Positions 18,420 to 30,124 of a DNA stretch of 64,000 bases are shown here, piece by piece. Location of the stretch: the NCBI RefSeq assembly GCF_900573885.1, contig NZ_UPSE01000161.1, positions 62,001 to 126,000 on the forward strand. The letters run 5' to 3'. The notes under the pieces are model-generated. The model had not been told where the DNA came from. It did no database searches and was given only the letters and a program-made list of their open reading frames with translations. Each line of letters starts with the position of its first letter. Position 1 is the stretch's first letter. The position numbers and the translations under genes were made by a program. This DNA is from Pseudomonas viridiflava (lineage in GTDB: Bacteria > Pseudomonadota > Gammaproteobacteria > Pseudomonadales > Pseudomonadaceae).

Positions 18420-19835
18420 TCACAGGCCTGCGTGGGCGGCAATGGCGGCGGCGATGGCCAGGGCCAGCTCTTCGGGTTTGCGCTTGACGGAGTAGTTGGT
18501 CAGTTCCGGGTGGCTTTCCACGAAACTGGTGTTGAACTGGCCGCTGCGAAACTCCGCGTTACGCAGAATTTCCTGGTAGTACGCGGCGGTGGTTTTCACC
18601 CCTTGCAGGCGCATGTCGTCCAGGGCGCGCAGGCCACGGTCCATGGCCTCTTCCCAGGTCAGCGCCCAGACCACCAGCTTCAGGCACATGGAGTCGTAAT
18701 ACGGCGGAATGGTGTAGCCGGTATAGATCGCCGTGTCGGTACGCACGCCGGGGCCGCCGGGGGCGTAGTAGCGGGTGATCTTGCCGAACGAGGGCAGGAA
18801 GTTGTTCTTCGGGTCTTCGGCGTTAATCCGAAATTGCAGGGCGAACCCGCGGTATTGAATGTCTTCCTGCTTCACCGACAGAGGCAGGCCCGAAGCGATG
18901 CGGATTTGTTCGCGCACGATGTCGATGCCGGTGATTTCTTCGGTGATGGTGTGCTCCACCTGCACCCGGGTGTTCATCTCCATGAAGTACACCTCGCCCT
19001 CGGCGAGCAGGAACTCCACGGTGCCGGCGTTCTCGTAACCCACGGCCTGGGCGGCGCGTACGGCAAGGTCGCCGATGTAGGCGCGCTGTTCGGGCGTCAG
19101 CTGCGGGCTGGGGGCAATTTCGATGAGCTTCTGGTTGCGCCGCTGTATCGAGCAGTCACGCTCATACAGATGCACGGTGTTGCCAAAGCTGTCGGCGAGA
19201 ATCTGCGCTTCGATGTGCTTGGGATTGACGATGCACTTTTCCAGGAACACTTCGGCCGAGCCAAACGCCTTGGTGGCTTCGGAAATAACCCGGGGAAAGG
19301 CCTGTTCGAGTTCTTCACGGCTGTTGCAGCGCCGAATGCCCCGCCCGCCGCCACCGGAGGTGGCTTTGAGCATTACCGGGTAACCGATGCGGTCGCCTTC
19401 GGTAAGCGCTTCGTGAATGTCCGCCACGTTGCCTTCGGTGCCCGGCGTGACCGGCACGCCGGCCTTGATCATGCTGCGCCGCGCTTCGGTCTTGTCGCCC
19501 ATGCGGCGAATCACTTCGGCAGACGGGCCGATGAACTTGATGCCGCGCTCGGCGCAGATATCGGCCAGCTCGGCATTTTCCGAGAGAAAGCCGTAGCCCG
19601 GATGCAGCGCATCGCAGCCGGTTTCCACCGCCAGGTTCACCAGCTTGCGCGGGTTGAGGTAACCGGCCAGCGGCTCCTCGCCAATGCTGTGGGCTTCATC
19701 GGCACGCTTGACGTGCAACGCCATGCGGTCGGCGTCGGAATAAATCGCCACCGAGCGAATGCCCATTTCGGCGCAGGCACGCACGATACGGACGGCAATC
19801 TCGCCACGGTTAGCGATCAGTATTTTCTTGATCAC
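18420..19835 (-). CDS. pycA: Pyruvate carboxylase subunit A (biotin carboxylase)
   Basis: 471 residues starting at GTG (IKKILIANRGEIAVRIVRAC), the universal N-terminus of biotin carboxylases. The ATP-grasp glycine loop KATSGGGGRGIRRC and the catalytic EMNTRVQVEHTITEEITG segment are intact. It carboxylates the biotin of PycB using ATP and bicarbonate. First gene of the pycA-pycB operon, divergent from the LysR-type gene pycR across a 162-bp promoter region that carries a candidate operator. Confidence 0.96.
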   Translation of the reverse strand: MIKKILIANRGEIAVRIVRACAEMGIRSVAIYSDADRMALHVKRADEAHSIGEEPLAGYLNPRKLVNLAVETGCDALHPGYGFLSENAELADICAERGIKFIGPSAEVIRRMGDKTEARRSMIKAGVPVTPGTEGNVADIHEALTEGDRIGYPVMLKATSGGGGRGIRRCNSREELEQAFPRVISEATKAFGSAEVFLEKCIVNPKHIEAQILADSFGNTVHLYERDCSIQRRNQKLIEIAPSPQLTPEQRAYIGDLAVRAAQAVGYENAGTVEFLLAEGEVYFMEMNTRVQVEHTITEEITGIDIVREQIRIASGLPLSVKQEDIQYRGFALQFRINAEDPKNNFLPSFGKITRYYAPGGPGVRTDTAIYTGYTIPPYYDSMCLKLVVWALTWEEAMDRGLRALDDMRLQGVKTTAAYYQEILRNAEFRSGQFNTSFVESHPELTNYSVKRKPEELALAIAAAIAAHAGL

Positions 19836-19915
19836 GAGAGCTGGCCCTCAGCCGGTTGAACGGGGCAACGCCGGAAGCGTCAACGTCCCGACACCCTAGA
19901 CCCGCGCAACGATTA

Positions 19916-19937
19916 CCCAAAATGATTAATTATTGGG
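19916..19937. promoter_or_regulatory. Candidate PycR operator
   Basis: An AT-rich dyad CCCAA-N12-TTGGG lies midway between the divergent pycA and pycR genes. LysR-type regulators commonly bind interrupted dyads in such divergent promoters. Confidence 0.45.
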
Positions 19938-19997
19938 TTAGGCATAAGTAACCGCTTATAGTTGGCCGACCCGACAACCCGCAAAAGGCCAGATGCC

Positions 19998-20942
19998 ATG
20001 CGTAAGTCATTGCTGCGTATGACATTACGCCAGCTTCAAGTCTTCCAGGCCGTGTGCGAAAGCAAGTCCTATAGCCGCGCCGCGGAGGAAATTTCTCTGA
20101 CGCAGCCGGCCGTTTCCCTACAAATTCGTCAGCTGGAAGCGCTGATAGGCCAGCCTCTTTTCGACTACATCGGCAAAAAGCTCTACCTGACCGAAGCCGC
20201 TGAAGCGCTGTTGCGCGCCAGCAGCGACATTTTCGGCCGACTGGAAAGTCTGGATATGCAGCTCTCGGATTTGCAGGGCTCGCTGCAGGGGCAACTCAAC
20301 CTGGCGGTGGAGTCGAGCGCGAAGTATTTCGTGCCGCACCTGTTCGCCGCCTTCAAGCGCCAGTACCCGGAAGTGAATTTGCAGCTGGTGGTGGTCAACC
20401 ATGCGCAAACCATCCGCCGCCTTAGCGCCAATCGCGATGACTTGCTGATCATGTCGCAGGTGCCGCAAGACATGTCGTTGGAGTTTTACCCGTTTCTCGA
20501 CAACCCCATCGTCGCCGTCGCGCCGCCGGACCACCCGCTGCTCAAGCACGCCACCCTCAAGCTGCAAGACCTGTGCGCCTGGCCGCTGCTGGTGCGCGAA
20601 CCGGGCTCGGGCACGCGTAAATCCATTGAAGATTATTGCCACCAGAAGCGCGCGCACTTTCAGCAGACCATCGAGCTGGGCTCGATGGAGTCGCAGCGTG
20701 AAGGCGTGATCGCCGGGCTGGGCATCGCCCTGCTCTCGCGTCACGCGGTGCGTCGCGAACTGGAAAGCGGCGCGCTGCGCGAGTTGCCGGTGACAGAACT
20801 GCCGCTGATGCGCAGCTGGTGCCTGGTGCACCCGCGCGGCAAATACCTGTCACCGGTGGCGCAAACCTTCTTCGCCTTTATTCGCGCCGAGCGTGCGCAG
20901 ATCAGTGGCTTGGCGGCCCGCTTCGGCGCGGTGCCTGGCTAG
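19998..20942 (+). CDS. pycR: LysR-family regulator of pyruvate carboxylase
   Basis: 314 residues from the ATG that starts RKSLLRMTLRQLQVFQAV. The winged helix-turn-helix occupies residues 10-65 (SYSRAAEEISLTQPAVSLQI), followed by a linker helix and a periplasmic-binding-like effector domain (LNLAVESSAKYFVPHLF). Its divergent position next to pycA matches P. aeruginosa PA5437 (PycR), reported to control pyruvate carboxylase. Its 3' end overlaps a convergent small gene by about 40 bp. Confidence 0.9.
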   Translation: MRKSLLRMTLRQLQVFQAVCESKSYSRAAEEISLTQPAVSLQIRQLEALIGQPLFDYIGKKLYLTEAAEALLRASSDIFGRLESLDMQLSDLQGSLQGQLNLAVESSAKYFVPHLFAAFKRQYPEVNLQLVVVNHAQTIRRLSANRDDLLIMSQVPQDMSLEFYPFLDNPIVAVAPPDHPLLKHATLKLQDLCAWPLLVREPGSGTRKSIEDYCHQKRAHFQQTIELGSMESQREGVIAGLGIALLSRHAVRRELESGALRELPVTELPLMRSWCLVHPRGKYLSPVAQTFFAFIRAERAQISGLAARFGAVPG

Positions 20943-21123
20943 CGGCGAGGTAATTGGCGGCGACCAGATCGGGATAATCCGACAGCTCCAGCTGCAGGCG
21001 ACGCTCTTCGGTGAAGTCTTCGATGGCGCGGCGATACGCCATGCGGCGCTGGTCTTCGAGCTGGCGTTTGGTTTTCGCGGCAGAGGAGGCGTAAGGCTGT
21101 GCTTCATCCAGATAACGAGTCAT
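20902..21123 (-). CDS. Small conserved protein (PA3496-family-like, tentative)
   Basis: 73 residues, rich in charged helix-forming residues (TKRQLEDQRRMAYRRAIEDF, ERRLQLELSDYPDLV). This resembles the short Pseudomonas proteins annotated as PA3496-family putative envelope integrity proteins. No signal or membrane segment is visible. It starts at ATG with a GGAG-type sequence upstream, and its last codons overlap the pycR 3' end on the opposite strand. Function unknown; the family call is from memory and tentative. Confidence 0.6.
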   Translation of the reverse strand: MTRYLDEAQPYASSAAKTKRQLEDQRRMAYRRAIEDFTEERRLQLELSDYPDLVAANYLAASQAPRRSGPPSH

Positions 21124-21230
21124 GTGCGTGCTCCCATCGTTGGATTCGGGAGTACCAGACTGGGCGCGGAAAACGACAGTTGTGTGCCGGGTCGATGAAT
21201 TTCCTGTGACGGCGCGCCTGAACCACAGGC

Positions 21231-21268
21231 ATAAAAAAAGGAGACGCGGCCTGAACCGTGTCTCCTTG
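21231..21268 (-). terminator. Intrinsic terminator of aspA
   Basis: On the minus strand AAGGAGACACGG pairs with the later CCGCGTCTCCTT, followed by a run of T (21238-21232). Confidence 0.88.
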
Positions 21269-21321
21269 AAGGGCTTGGGATGAGTGGCCCCAAAGCCTGG
21301 TGACGATAAAACCGTGACGCG

Positions 21322-22764
<1,443 letters not shown>

Positions 22765-22848
22765 CTCAGGGTAGGCACGGGCTTGGCCGCGATGCAGGCT
22801 AGACTAGGGCTGAGCCTATTATAAGGCCAATGCTGTTAAACGCTGGGG

Positions 22849-22865
22849 TATGCATAAACGGCATA
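22849..22865. promoter_or_regulatory. Candidate LysR-type box between aspA and its regulator
   Basis: TATGC-N7-GCATA is a 17-bp dyad in the 161-bp divergent promoter region, fitting the T-N11-A pattern of LysR boxes. Confidence 0.4.
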
Positions 22866-22925
22866 ATGTCGGTGTGACTGCCGCTTGTCGGCGAGCGTAA
22901 TAAGCGTTAATGCAACGGAGCCCCC

Positions 22926-23837
22926 ATGAACCTCGAAAGCAAATGGCTGGAAGACTTTGTCACCCTGGCCGGCACCCGCAGTTTTTCCCAGGCGGCGCAG
23001 AAGCGCTTTGTCACCCAGCCGGCCTTCAGCCGGCGAATTCGCAGCCTGGAAGAGTCGCTGGGCCTGACGCTGGTGAACCGCGCTCGCACGCCGGTAGAAC
23101 TGACCGAAGCCGGCCAGTTGTTTCTGGTCACGGCCCGCAGCGTGATCGAGCAGCTCGGCGAAGTGGTGCGACACCTGCACCATCTGGAAGGTCAGCAAGG
23201 CGAGGTGCTGCAATTTGCGGCAGCGCACTCGCTGGCGCTGAGCTATTTCCCGGCATGGATTGCGCGCTTGCGCCAGGACGGCTTGAACATCGCCAGCCGC
23301 CTGGTCGCCACCAACGTTGGCGAGGCGGTGCACGCCCTGCGCGAGGGTGCCTGCGATTTGATTCTGGCCTTCTACGACCCCGACGCTGCGCTACAGATGG
23401 ACCCGGAAATCTTCCCGTCCATGCTGCTGGGGCGCAGTGAAATGCTGCCGGTATGTGGCGTAAACGCCGACGGCAAGGCGCTGTTCGATCTGGAAGGTGG
23501 CCAGAGTGTGCCGCTGCTGGCTTACAGCGCCGGCGCGTTTCTCGGCCGCTCGGTAAACGCTCTGCTGCGCCAGCGCGGCCTGCGCTCCACCACGATTTAC
23601 GAAACGGCAATGGCCGACAGTTTGAAAAGCATGGCGCTGCAAGGCCTGGGCGTGGCGTGGGTGCCGCGCCTGAGCATCGAGCCTGAACTGGCGCGTGGCG
23701 AACTAGTGGAATGCGGCGGCGCGCAATGGCAGTTGCCCTTGGAGATTCGTCTGTACCGCTGCGCCCTTGTGCGTAAGGCGGCCATTCGTTTGCTGTGGCG
23801 AAAACTGGAAGCGGGTGCAGGGAGCGAGTCGACGTAG
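22926..23837 (+). CDS. LysR-family transcriptional regulator (aspA neighbour)
   Basis: 303 residues. The N-terminal winged helix-turn-helix (residues 5-65) includes TRSFSQAAQKRFVTQPAFSR, followed by the dimerisation helix and effector domain. Start ATG with GGAGCCCCC upstream. The position divergent from aspA suggests control of aspartase, as PA5428 lies next to PA5429 in P. aeruginosa; this regulatory link is inferred. Confidence 0.88.
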   Translation: MNLESKWLEDFVTLAGTRSFSQAAQKRFVTQPAFSRRIRSLEESLGLTLVNRARTPVELTEAGQLFLVTARSVIEQLGEVVRHLHHLEGQQGEVLQFAAAHSLALSYFPAWIARLRQDGLNIASRLVATNVGEAVHALREGACDLILAFYDPDAALQMDPEIFPSMLLGRSEMLPVCGVNADGKALFDLEGGQSVPLLAYSAGAFLGRSVNALLRQRGLRSTTIYETAMADSLKSMALQGLGVAWVPRLSIEPELARGELVECGGAQWQLPLEIRLYRCALVRKAAIRLLWRKLEAGAGSEST

Positions 23838-24065
23838 AGCGCGGTTTAATCCTACGGGCGGATAAAACATCTTGTTTAACAATGCCTTGCAACGGCCGCC
23901 AGGCTTGAAACATCCGCTGCGATAGACTGAGGTCCTCATCGCGTCACCGACCACGGTCTGCCGAACTGCCTCCCCGCCAGTTCAAGCTTCGGCGGCACGA
24001 TGCTACAGACTGGCCCACACTGCACTCAGCCGCGCCAGCCCATTGCGCACAATTCGGGAGAATTC

Positions 24066-25745
24066 ATGGTTCATCACACCCCTCTTATCGCGGCCCTGGC
24101 GACCGGCTTCGTGCTCGCCTTCGTCCTCGGCACCATCGCCAACCGCCTGCGTTTGTCGCCTCTGGTCGGCTACTTGATGGCCGGCGTGCTGGTCGGGCCA
24201 TTCACACCCGGCTTTGTTGCCGATCAGAACCTGTCTAATGAACTCTCGGAAATCGGCGTGATTCTGCTGATGTTTGGCGTGGGCCTGCACTTCTCGCTAA
24301 AAGACCTGATGTCGGTAAAGCACATCGCCATTCCCGGCGCGCTGGTGCAGATCGCCGCCGCTACGTTAATGGGCATGGGCCTGGCGTGGCTGATGGATTG
24401 GCCCCTGGGCGCCGGCCTTATTTTCGGCTTGGCGCTGTCGGTCGCCAGTACCGTGGTGCTGTTGCGGGCCCTTGAAGCGCGCCAGTTGATCGATAGCCGA
24501 CGCGGCAAGATTGCCGTCGGCTGGCTGATTGTCGAAGACCTGGTCATGGTGCTGGCGCTGGTGCTGATTCCGGCGCTGGCCGGTGTGCTCGGCGGCAAAG
24601 ACGCAGCGCCGGATGAAGGCATCTGGCTGCAACTGGGCATCACCCTGGCGAAAGTGGGTGCGTTTGTGGTGCTGATGATTGTGGTCGGCGGCAAGGTGAT
24701 TCCCTGGCTGCTGGAAAAAAGCGCCGGCACCGGCTCGCGGGAATTGTTCACCCTCGCCGTGCTGGCGATTGCCATGGGCGTGGCCTACGGCTCGGCGGTG
24801 CTGTTTGGCGTGTCGTTCGCCCTCGGCGCATTTTTCGCCGGCATGATTCTCAACGAGTCGGAATACAGCCATAAGGCCGCGGACGATTCGCTGCCGCTGC
24901 GCGATGCCTTTGCGGTGTTGTTCTTCGTGTCGGTGGGCATGCTGTTCAACCCGATGGTGCTGGTGAACGAACCGTTGATGGTGCTGGCCACCTTGCTGGT
25001 TATCGTCTTTGGTAAATCGCTGGCGGCGCTGCTGATTGTGCTGGCCTTTGGCAAACCGCTGAGCACGGCGCTGACCATCTCCGCCAGCCTGGCGCAGATC
25101 GGCGAGTTCTCTTTTATTCTCGCCGGCCTGGGCGTCGGCCTGGGGCTGATGCCGGAAGCCGGGCGCGATTACATTCTGGCCGGCGCCATTCTTTCCATCG
25201 TGCTGAACCCGGTGCTGTTCACCTTGATCGACCGCCTTCAGCCATGGCTCGACGCCCGCGAGAAAACCGCGCCGGCAGCGACCGTCGAAGAAGAAGCCGT
25301 GGAAGAATTTCAGCCTATCAGTGAAACCGGCCACGCCATTCTGATCGGCCACGGCCGTGTGGGCAGCCGCATCAGCGCGCGCTTGCAGAAAGAAGGCGTG
25401 CCGTTGGTAATCATCGAAGATAACCGTACCCAGGCTCAGGAGCTGCGCGAGGTCGGCCACAGCGTGGTGCACGGCAACGCTGCCAGCGCCCGTGTGCTGG
25501 AGCTGGCCAACGTGGCCAATGCGCGCTGGTTGCTGATCGCCATTCCCAATGGTCTTGAAGCCGGGGCCATAGCGATGCACGCCCGTGCCGCCAACGCCGA
25601 ACTCGACATCATCGCCCGCGCCCACTTCGATGACGAAGTGGATTACCTGCAACAACACGGCACCAATCTGGTGGTCATGGGCGAGCGGGAAATTGCGCGG
25701 ATCATGTTCGAGCGTCTGGGCCTGCACAGCGCAACGACAAGCTGA
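24066..25745 (+). CDS. ybaL: YbaL-type monovalent cation:proton antiporter (CPA2)
   Basis: 559 residues, matching YbaL length. The first ~400 residues contain about twelve membrane helices of the KefB/CPA2 type (LSPLVGYLMAGVLVGPF, then GVGLHFSLKDLM). The C-terminal ~150 residues are a cytosolic TrkA-N domain with nucleotide-binding GHGRVGSR near residue 425. Such proteins exchange potassium or sodium for protons and are gated by a nucleotide or redox signal. The internal ATG with GGGAGAA upstream was chosen over a longer frame. No KefF/KefG-like ancillary gene is nearby. Confidence 0.92.
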   Translation: MVHHTPLIAALATGFVLAFVLGTIANRLRLSPLVGYLMAGVLVGPFTPGFVADQNLSNELSEIGVILLMFGVGLHFSLKDLMSVKHIAIPGALVQIAAATLMGMGLAWLMDWPLGAGLIFGLALSVASTVVLLRALEARQLIDSRRGKIAVGWLIVEDLVMVLALVLIPALAGVLGGKDAAPDEGIWLQLGITLAKVGAFVVLMIVVGGKVIPWLLEKSAGTGSRELFTLAVLAIAMGVAYGSAVLFGVSFALGAFFAGMILNESEYSHKAADDSLPLRDAFAVLFFVSVGMLFNPMVLVNEPLMVLATLLVIVFGKSLAALLIVLAFGKPLSTALTISASLAQIGEFSFILAGLGVGLGLMPEAGRDYILAGAILSIVLNPVLFTLIDRLQPWLDAREKTAPAATVEEEAVEEFQPISETGHAILIGHGRVGSRISARLQKEGVPLVIIEDNRTQAQELREVGHSVVHGNAASARVLELANVANARWLLIAIPNGLEAGAIAMHARAANAELDIIARAHFDDEVDYLQQHGTNLVVMGEREIARIMFERLGLHSATTS

Positions 25746-25834
25746 GCCGGCCGCCCGCCTGACGGTCGTCACTGACGCTGGAGTTGGTCACGAAGACGCG
25801 AGTAAGCTTGGCCCTCTTCTAGGAGTGCGTGGCG

Positions 25835-26311
25835 ATGTTGACCCTGGGCAATATGTTCGTGCTGATGCTGCTGGCTGCCGGCGCCGCCTGGCTGTGGCAC
25901 GCCCATGGTTTGCGCGAGCGCGCACTGGAGCGGGTAAAGCAGCACTGTCAGCGCATGGAAGTGATTCTGCTCGACGACAACGTCGCCCTGCGCCGCATTG
26001 CGCTGCTACCGGATGCGCGCGGTCGGCGGCGGCTGGCACGGGTGTATGGCTTTGAATTCACCGTGACCAGCGAACAACGCCACGCCGGCACCATCACTAT
26101 GTTTGGTCAGCATGTGGGCACTATCGAACTGGCGCCCCATCCTTTCGTGGAAAAACCTGATCAGCCAATGGCGCAGCCCAACGTGGTTGGCGACAGCGTG
26201 GTGATGGACAACGCCGCGCCTCACGAAGTCATCGACGTAGTGCCAGAGCGCGTCAGCGCCAACGTGGTGCAGCTCAGCGACTGGCGCCGCAAGCACGACA
26301 AACTGCATTGA
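25835..26311 (+). CDS. DUF3301-type small membrane-anchored protein
   Basis: 158 residues. ATG at 25835 is preferred to GTG at 25829 because AGGAG (25821-25825) is then 9 nt away. A single N-terminal membrane helix (MFVLMLLAAGAAWLW) is followed by a cytoplasmic domain with LERVKQHCQRMEVILLDDNVAL and a GFEFTVTSEQRHAGTI segment, recalled from DUF3301 proteins. Function unknown. It lies about 90 bp after ybaL. Confidence 0.75.
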   Translation: MLTLGNMFVLMLLAAGAAWLWHAHGLRERALERVKQHCQRMEVILLDDNVALRRIALLPDARGRRRLARVYGFEFTVTSEQRHAGTITMFGQHVGTIELAPHPFVEKPDQPMAQPNVVGDSVVMDNAAPHEVIDVVPERVSANVVQLSDWRRKHDKLH

Positions 26312-26320
26312 CCCTTCGGC

Positions 26321-27205
26321 TCATTCCTTGAGCAAAAAACCGCGAGCCCGCTCGGCGCTGTCTTGCGGCGTCTGCTGCATAAAACAATGCCCGCCCGCCA
26401 CCACTTGCCCGCTCACATGGCGGTTGAGTGCGGTAACGCGTGCCACGGCTTTGGCCACAAACGGGTAGCTGTCCTGGCCATGCACGATCTGCGTGGGCGT
26501 GACGATTTTGCCCAGCGAGCTCCACAGCCGGCGCGGGTAGGAACTGAAAATTTCCGCTTCGCGACTGGGCCGGCATTTCAGTTCCACGCCGTCTTCCACG
26601 TCTTTCAGTGCGTGCTCCACATACGCGGCGAGCGCCGCGTCGTCCCATCCTTTGAACGTGCCGCGGCCGTGCAGGCCGGCGTAGGCAGCATCGCGGTCGG
26701 GCCACTGTTTGCGCCGCGCTGCCGACTTGCGCGCCATGGTGTGCCGACGGTGCAGCCCCAGCACTTCGGACACGGCCATCACGCCGATCAGGGTCGGCGG
26801 AAACAGCACCGGATCAAGCAGCACCGCGCGCCGAAACAGCTCGGGATGCTTTGCCAGAATCAGGCTGGTCAGCACGCCGCCAAAGCTGTGACCGAGGGCA
26901 AAGCGGGGTACGTCGCCAAACAGGCCGCGCCCGGCGTCGAACGCTTCCACTGCCAGCTCCGCGCTGCGGTTCCAGCCGTGGAAACGGCCGCCGTGGTCGC
27001 TGTCGCCATGACCCTGGATGTCGCACAGCCACAGGTCGAAATCCGCCGCGAGGTGCTTGAGCATCGGCTCGTACGTGCGCCCGCAAAAGCCGTTGCCGTG
27101 AATAAAGTGCAGCAGCGGTTTGCCGCTGGGCTCGCTGTGCCAGCCGCGCAGGGTGAAATTGGCGGAGCTGGCGTGGGACCAGGGGTGCAGGGTGAAGGCG
27201 GTCAT
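26321..27205 (-). CDS. Alpha/beta hydrolase
   Basis: 294 residues from the inner ATG (TAFTLHPWSH). Oxyanion segment HFIHGNGFCG near residue 37, nucleophile elbow GHSFGG with Ser107, and a late GGHCF His complete the family layout. The acid residue is probably the Asp of VHGQDSYPF. It is a soluble esterase, lipase or haloperoxidase-like enzyme of unknown substrate. It is convergent with the DUF3301 gene. Confidence 0.88.
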   Translation of the reverse strand: MTAFTLHPWSHASSANFTLRGWHSEPSGKPLLHFIHGNGFCGRTYEPMLKHLAADFDLWLCDIQGHGDSDHGGRFHGWNRSAELAVEAFDAGRGLFGDVPRFALGHSFGGVLTSLILAKHPELFRRAVLLDPVLFPPTLIGVMAVSEVLGLHRRHTMARKSAARRKQWPDRDAAYAGLHGRGTFKGWDDAALAAYVEHALKDVEDGVELKCRPSREAEIFSSYPRRLWSSLGKIVTPTQIVHGQDSYPFVAKAVARVTALNRHVSGQVVAGGHCFMQQTPQDSAERARGFLLKE

Positions 27206-27251
27206 AAGGGGCGGACTTCTAGGGAAACGTGAGCGCAAGTTTAATGGTTTT

Positions 27252-27302
27252 GCGTTGGGCTTCGCTGCGCTTACCGAACGCGGACCGACCCAAACCTACA
27301 GG
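27252..27302 (-). repeat. Dispersed GTAGGTTtGGG...GAAGCCCAAC repeat, copy 3
   Basis: Reads on the minus strand from TGTAGGTTTGGG to GCGAAGCCCAACGC, with a longer loop than the other copies. It supplies the last codons and the stop of the COG0523 gene that ends at 27271. Confidence 0.75.
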
Positions 27303-28248
27303 CCGCCATTCCAGCGTTGAGTTGCTGCTCGTCTTGCGGTTCGCTGAAGATCAGTTCCAGGCGGGAGTCTTTGCGCCATTCGCTGCTTTGCCAGTGCAGC
27401 GCCTCGCCTTTCAGGGCGTTGGCGGACAGCCAGCCGGCGTTCGTGTGCATGACCAGCTTGGCGCGGCGCCAGGGCAGACTTGCCAGCCAGGTTTGCAGGC
27501 GCATGAGCTCGAATGGCTGGCTGGGGTGCCAGCGCCAGCCGATGCTCCAGCCTTCGGCCTGGCCGCCGCTTTGGCAGATTGGCTGCGTGGGGTCGAGCCA
27601 GACGCTGGCCCGGTTGGCGGCGTTGGGGTTCGGAAGTTCGGGCGCGCCGTCTGCGGCCTGCGCCGTTGCGCCGGGCAGCTCGGCCAGCGGCACAACGCCC
27701 TGGCTGGTCCAGAAAATCGGGCGCGCTGGCAGGCGGCTGGCGATGGCGGTGCGCGTGTCGGCATCAAGGCTCTCGGCCTTGTTCAGCACCAGTAAACCGG
27801 CATCGGCCAACGCCGCTCGCTGGCTGTCTGGCAGCGGCAAGCCGGCAGCGAGCGCCTGGGCGTCCAGCACCAGCACGCTCGGCTGCACCGCCAGCACGCC
27901 TTCCCAGGGCGGATCGCGCAGCTGCGCCAGCAGTTCGGCCGGATGCCCCAACCCGGACGGCTCGATAAACAAACGATGGGGTTTGGCTTTGCGCAGCAAA
28001 CGGGCGAGGCCGATCTGAAACGGCGCGCCATTGACGCAGCACAGGCAACCGCCGGCCACTTCGCTGAGGGCGATACCGTCATCGGCGGTGGTCAGCAGCG
28101 CAGCGTCCAGGCCAATCTGCCCGAATTCATTGATCAACACCGCCCAACGCTCGTCGGCCGGACGCTGCGCCAGCAGATGGCGGATCAGGCTGGTTTTCCC
28201 GGCGCCCAGCGGGCCGGCGATCAAATGGGTGGGAATATCGCTGAGCAC
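27271..28248 (-). CDS. CobW/YjiA-family GTPase (COG0523)
   Basis: 325 residues from the GTG with GAGAA upstream; a TTG eight codons earlier is also possible. P-loop GPLGAGKTS near residues 12-20, metal-site GGCLCC (CxCC-type) near 65, and NKAE for guanine recognition. COG0523 GTPases act as metal chaperones, mostly for zinc or cobalt. It sits between a hydrolase and a divergent small secreted protein gene, next to a second COG0523 gene (zigA). Its final residues come from a dispersed repeat. Confidence 0.88.
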   Translation of the reverse strand: MLSDIPTHLIAGPLGAGKTSLIRHLLAQRPADERWAVLINEFGQIGLDAALLTTADDGIALSEVAGGCLCCVNGAPFQIGLARLLRKAKPHRLFIEPSGLGHPAELLAQLRDPPWEGVLAVQPSVLVLDAQALAAGLPLPDSQRAALADAGLLVLNKAESLDADTRTAIASRLPARPIFWTSQGVVPLAELPGATAQAADGAPELPNPNAANRASVWLDPTQPICQSGGQAEGWSIGWRWHPSQPFELMRLQTWLASLPWRRAKLVMHTNAGWLSANALKGEALHWQSSEWRKDSRLELIFSEPQDEQQLNAGMAACRFGSVRVR

Positions 28249-28368
28249 GTGGGTTCTCGGGAAGTGTTTCAAGGGAAGCTAACATCGGCGAAAAGCACCG
28301 CAGGCACAAGCGCGGGGCTCGCCGTGCTAGAGTCGCCGGCACATTTTTTTCGGCGCCGGAGAACCACG

Positions 28369-28722
28369 ATGCGCGTACTGCTGTTGCCTTTGCTGCTTCT
28401 GCTGTCTGGCCAGGTCATGGCCGAAGCCTGCGTGGTGCGCAGCCAGGCCGAACGCCTGGATGTGAAAGTCTGCCAGCAGAACCGCAGCATTCCGCCCAAT
28501 CTGTTTCGCAGCGGGTTCTGCCAGCCGACGTTGAAGGGCCAGCAAGTGACCGTGGAATTCGTCGAACAGTGCCCTCAGGATTCCTTTGGCGTCTGTCGCT
28601 CGGCCAAAGTGCCGGGCACGCCGTATCAGCAAGACATCCACTACTACGGCGTGGCCAGCGATGCCACTTACCTCAAGCCCGCGTGCGAAAAGCAGAACCG
28701 TGGCGTATGGATGAATCGCTGA
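28369..28722 (+). CDS. Small secreted six-cysteine protein, unknown function
   Basis: 117 residues from the ATG with GGAGAACC upstream. A clear signal peptide (VLLLPLLLLLSGQ) is cleaved after VMA. The mature ~98 residues contain six Cys, so up to three disulfides in the periplasm. I do not recognise a characterised family. In Pseudomonas it neighbours COG0523 genes, so a role in metal homeostasis is possible but unproven. Convergent with zigA, 7 bp apart. Confidence 0.7.
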   Translation: MRVLLLPLLLLLSGQVMAEACVVRSQAERLDVKVCQQNRSIPPNLFRSGFCQPTLKGQQVTVEFVEQCPQDSFGVCRSAKVPGTPYQQDIHYYGVASDATYLKPACEKQNRGVWMNR

Positions 28723-28729
28723 TTCACGC

Positions 28730-29935
<1,206 letters not shown>

Positions 29936-29981
29936 GGGGAATTCTCATCAGGCCGGGAGCCGAAAGCGGCTCGACGTACAC

Positions 29982-29994
29982 GTTATACTATAAC
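29982..29994 (-). promoter_or_regulatory. Zur box
   Basis: GTTATACTATAAC, a perfect dyad (GTTATA-C-TATAAC) within an AT-rich stretch, fits the Zur operator consensus of gamma-proteobacteria. It lies 47 bp before the zigA ATG. Confidence 0.85.
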
Positions 29995-30039
29995 AATAAC
30001 GCTGCAATTTCTCGCAAGGCCGATTTTCCCTCGCTCAAT

Positions 30040-30084
30040 AAAAAACCCCTGCACCTCGCTGTAAGCCAGCAGGGCCAGGGGTTT
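30040..30084 (-). terminator. Intrinsic terminator after the DUF3617 gene
   Basis: On the minus strand AACCCCTG's complement CAGGGGTT arms (30083-30076 with 30051-30044) are followed by TTTTTT toward 30039. Confidence 0.85.
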
Positions 30085-30124
30085 CACGTGGAACTGGCGT
30101 TTTAATTGCGCCACGCCACCGGCG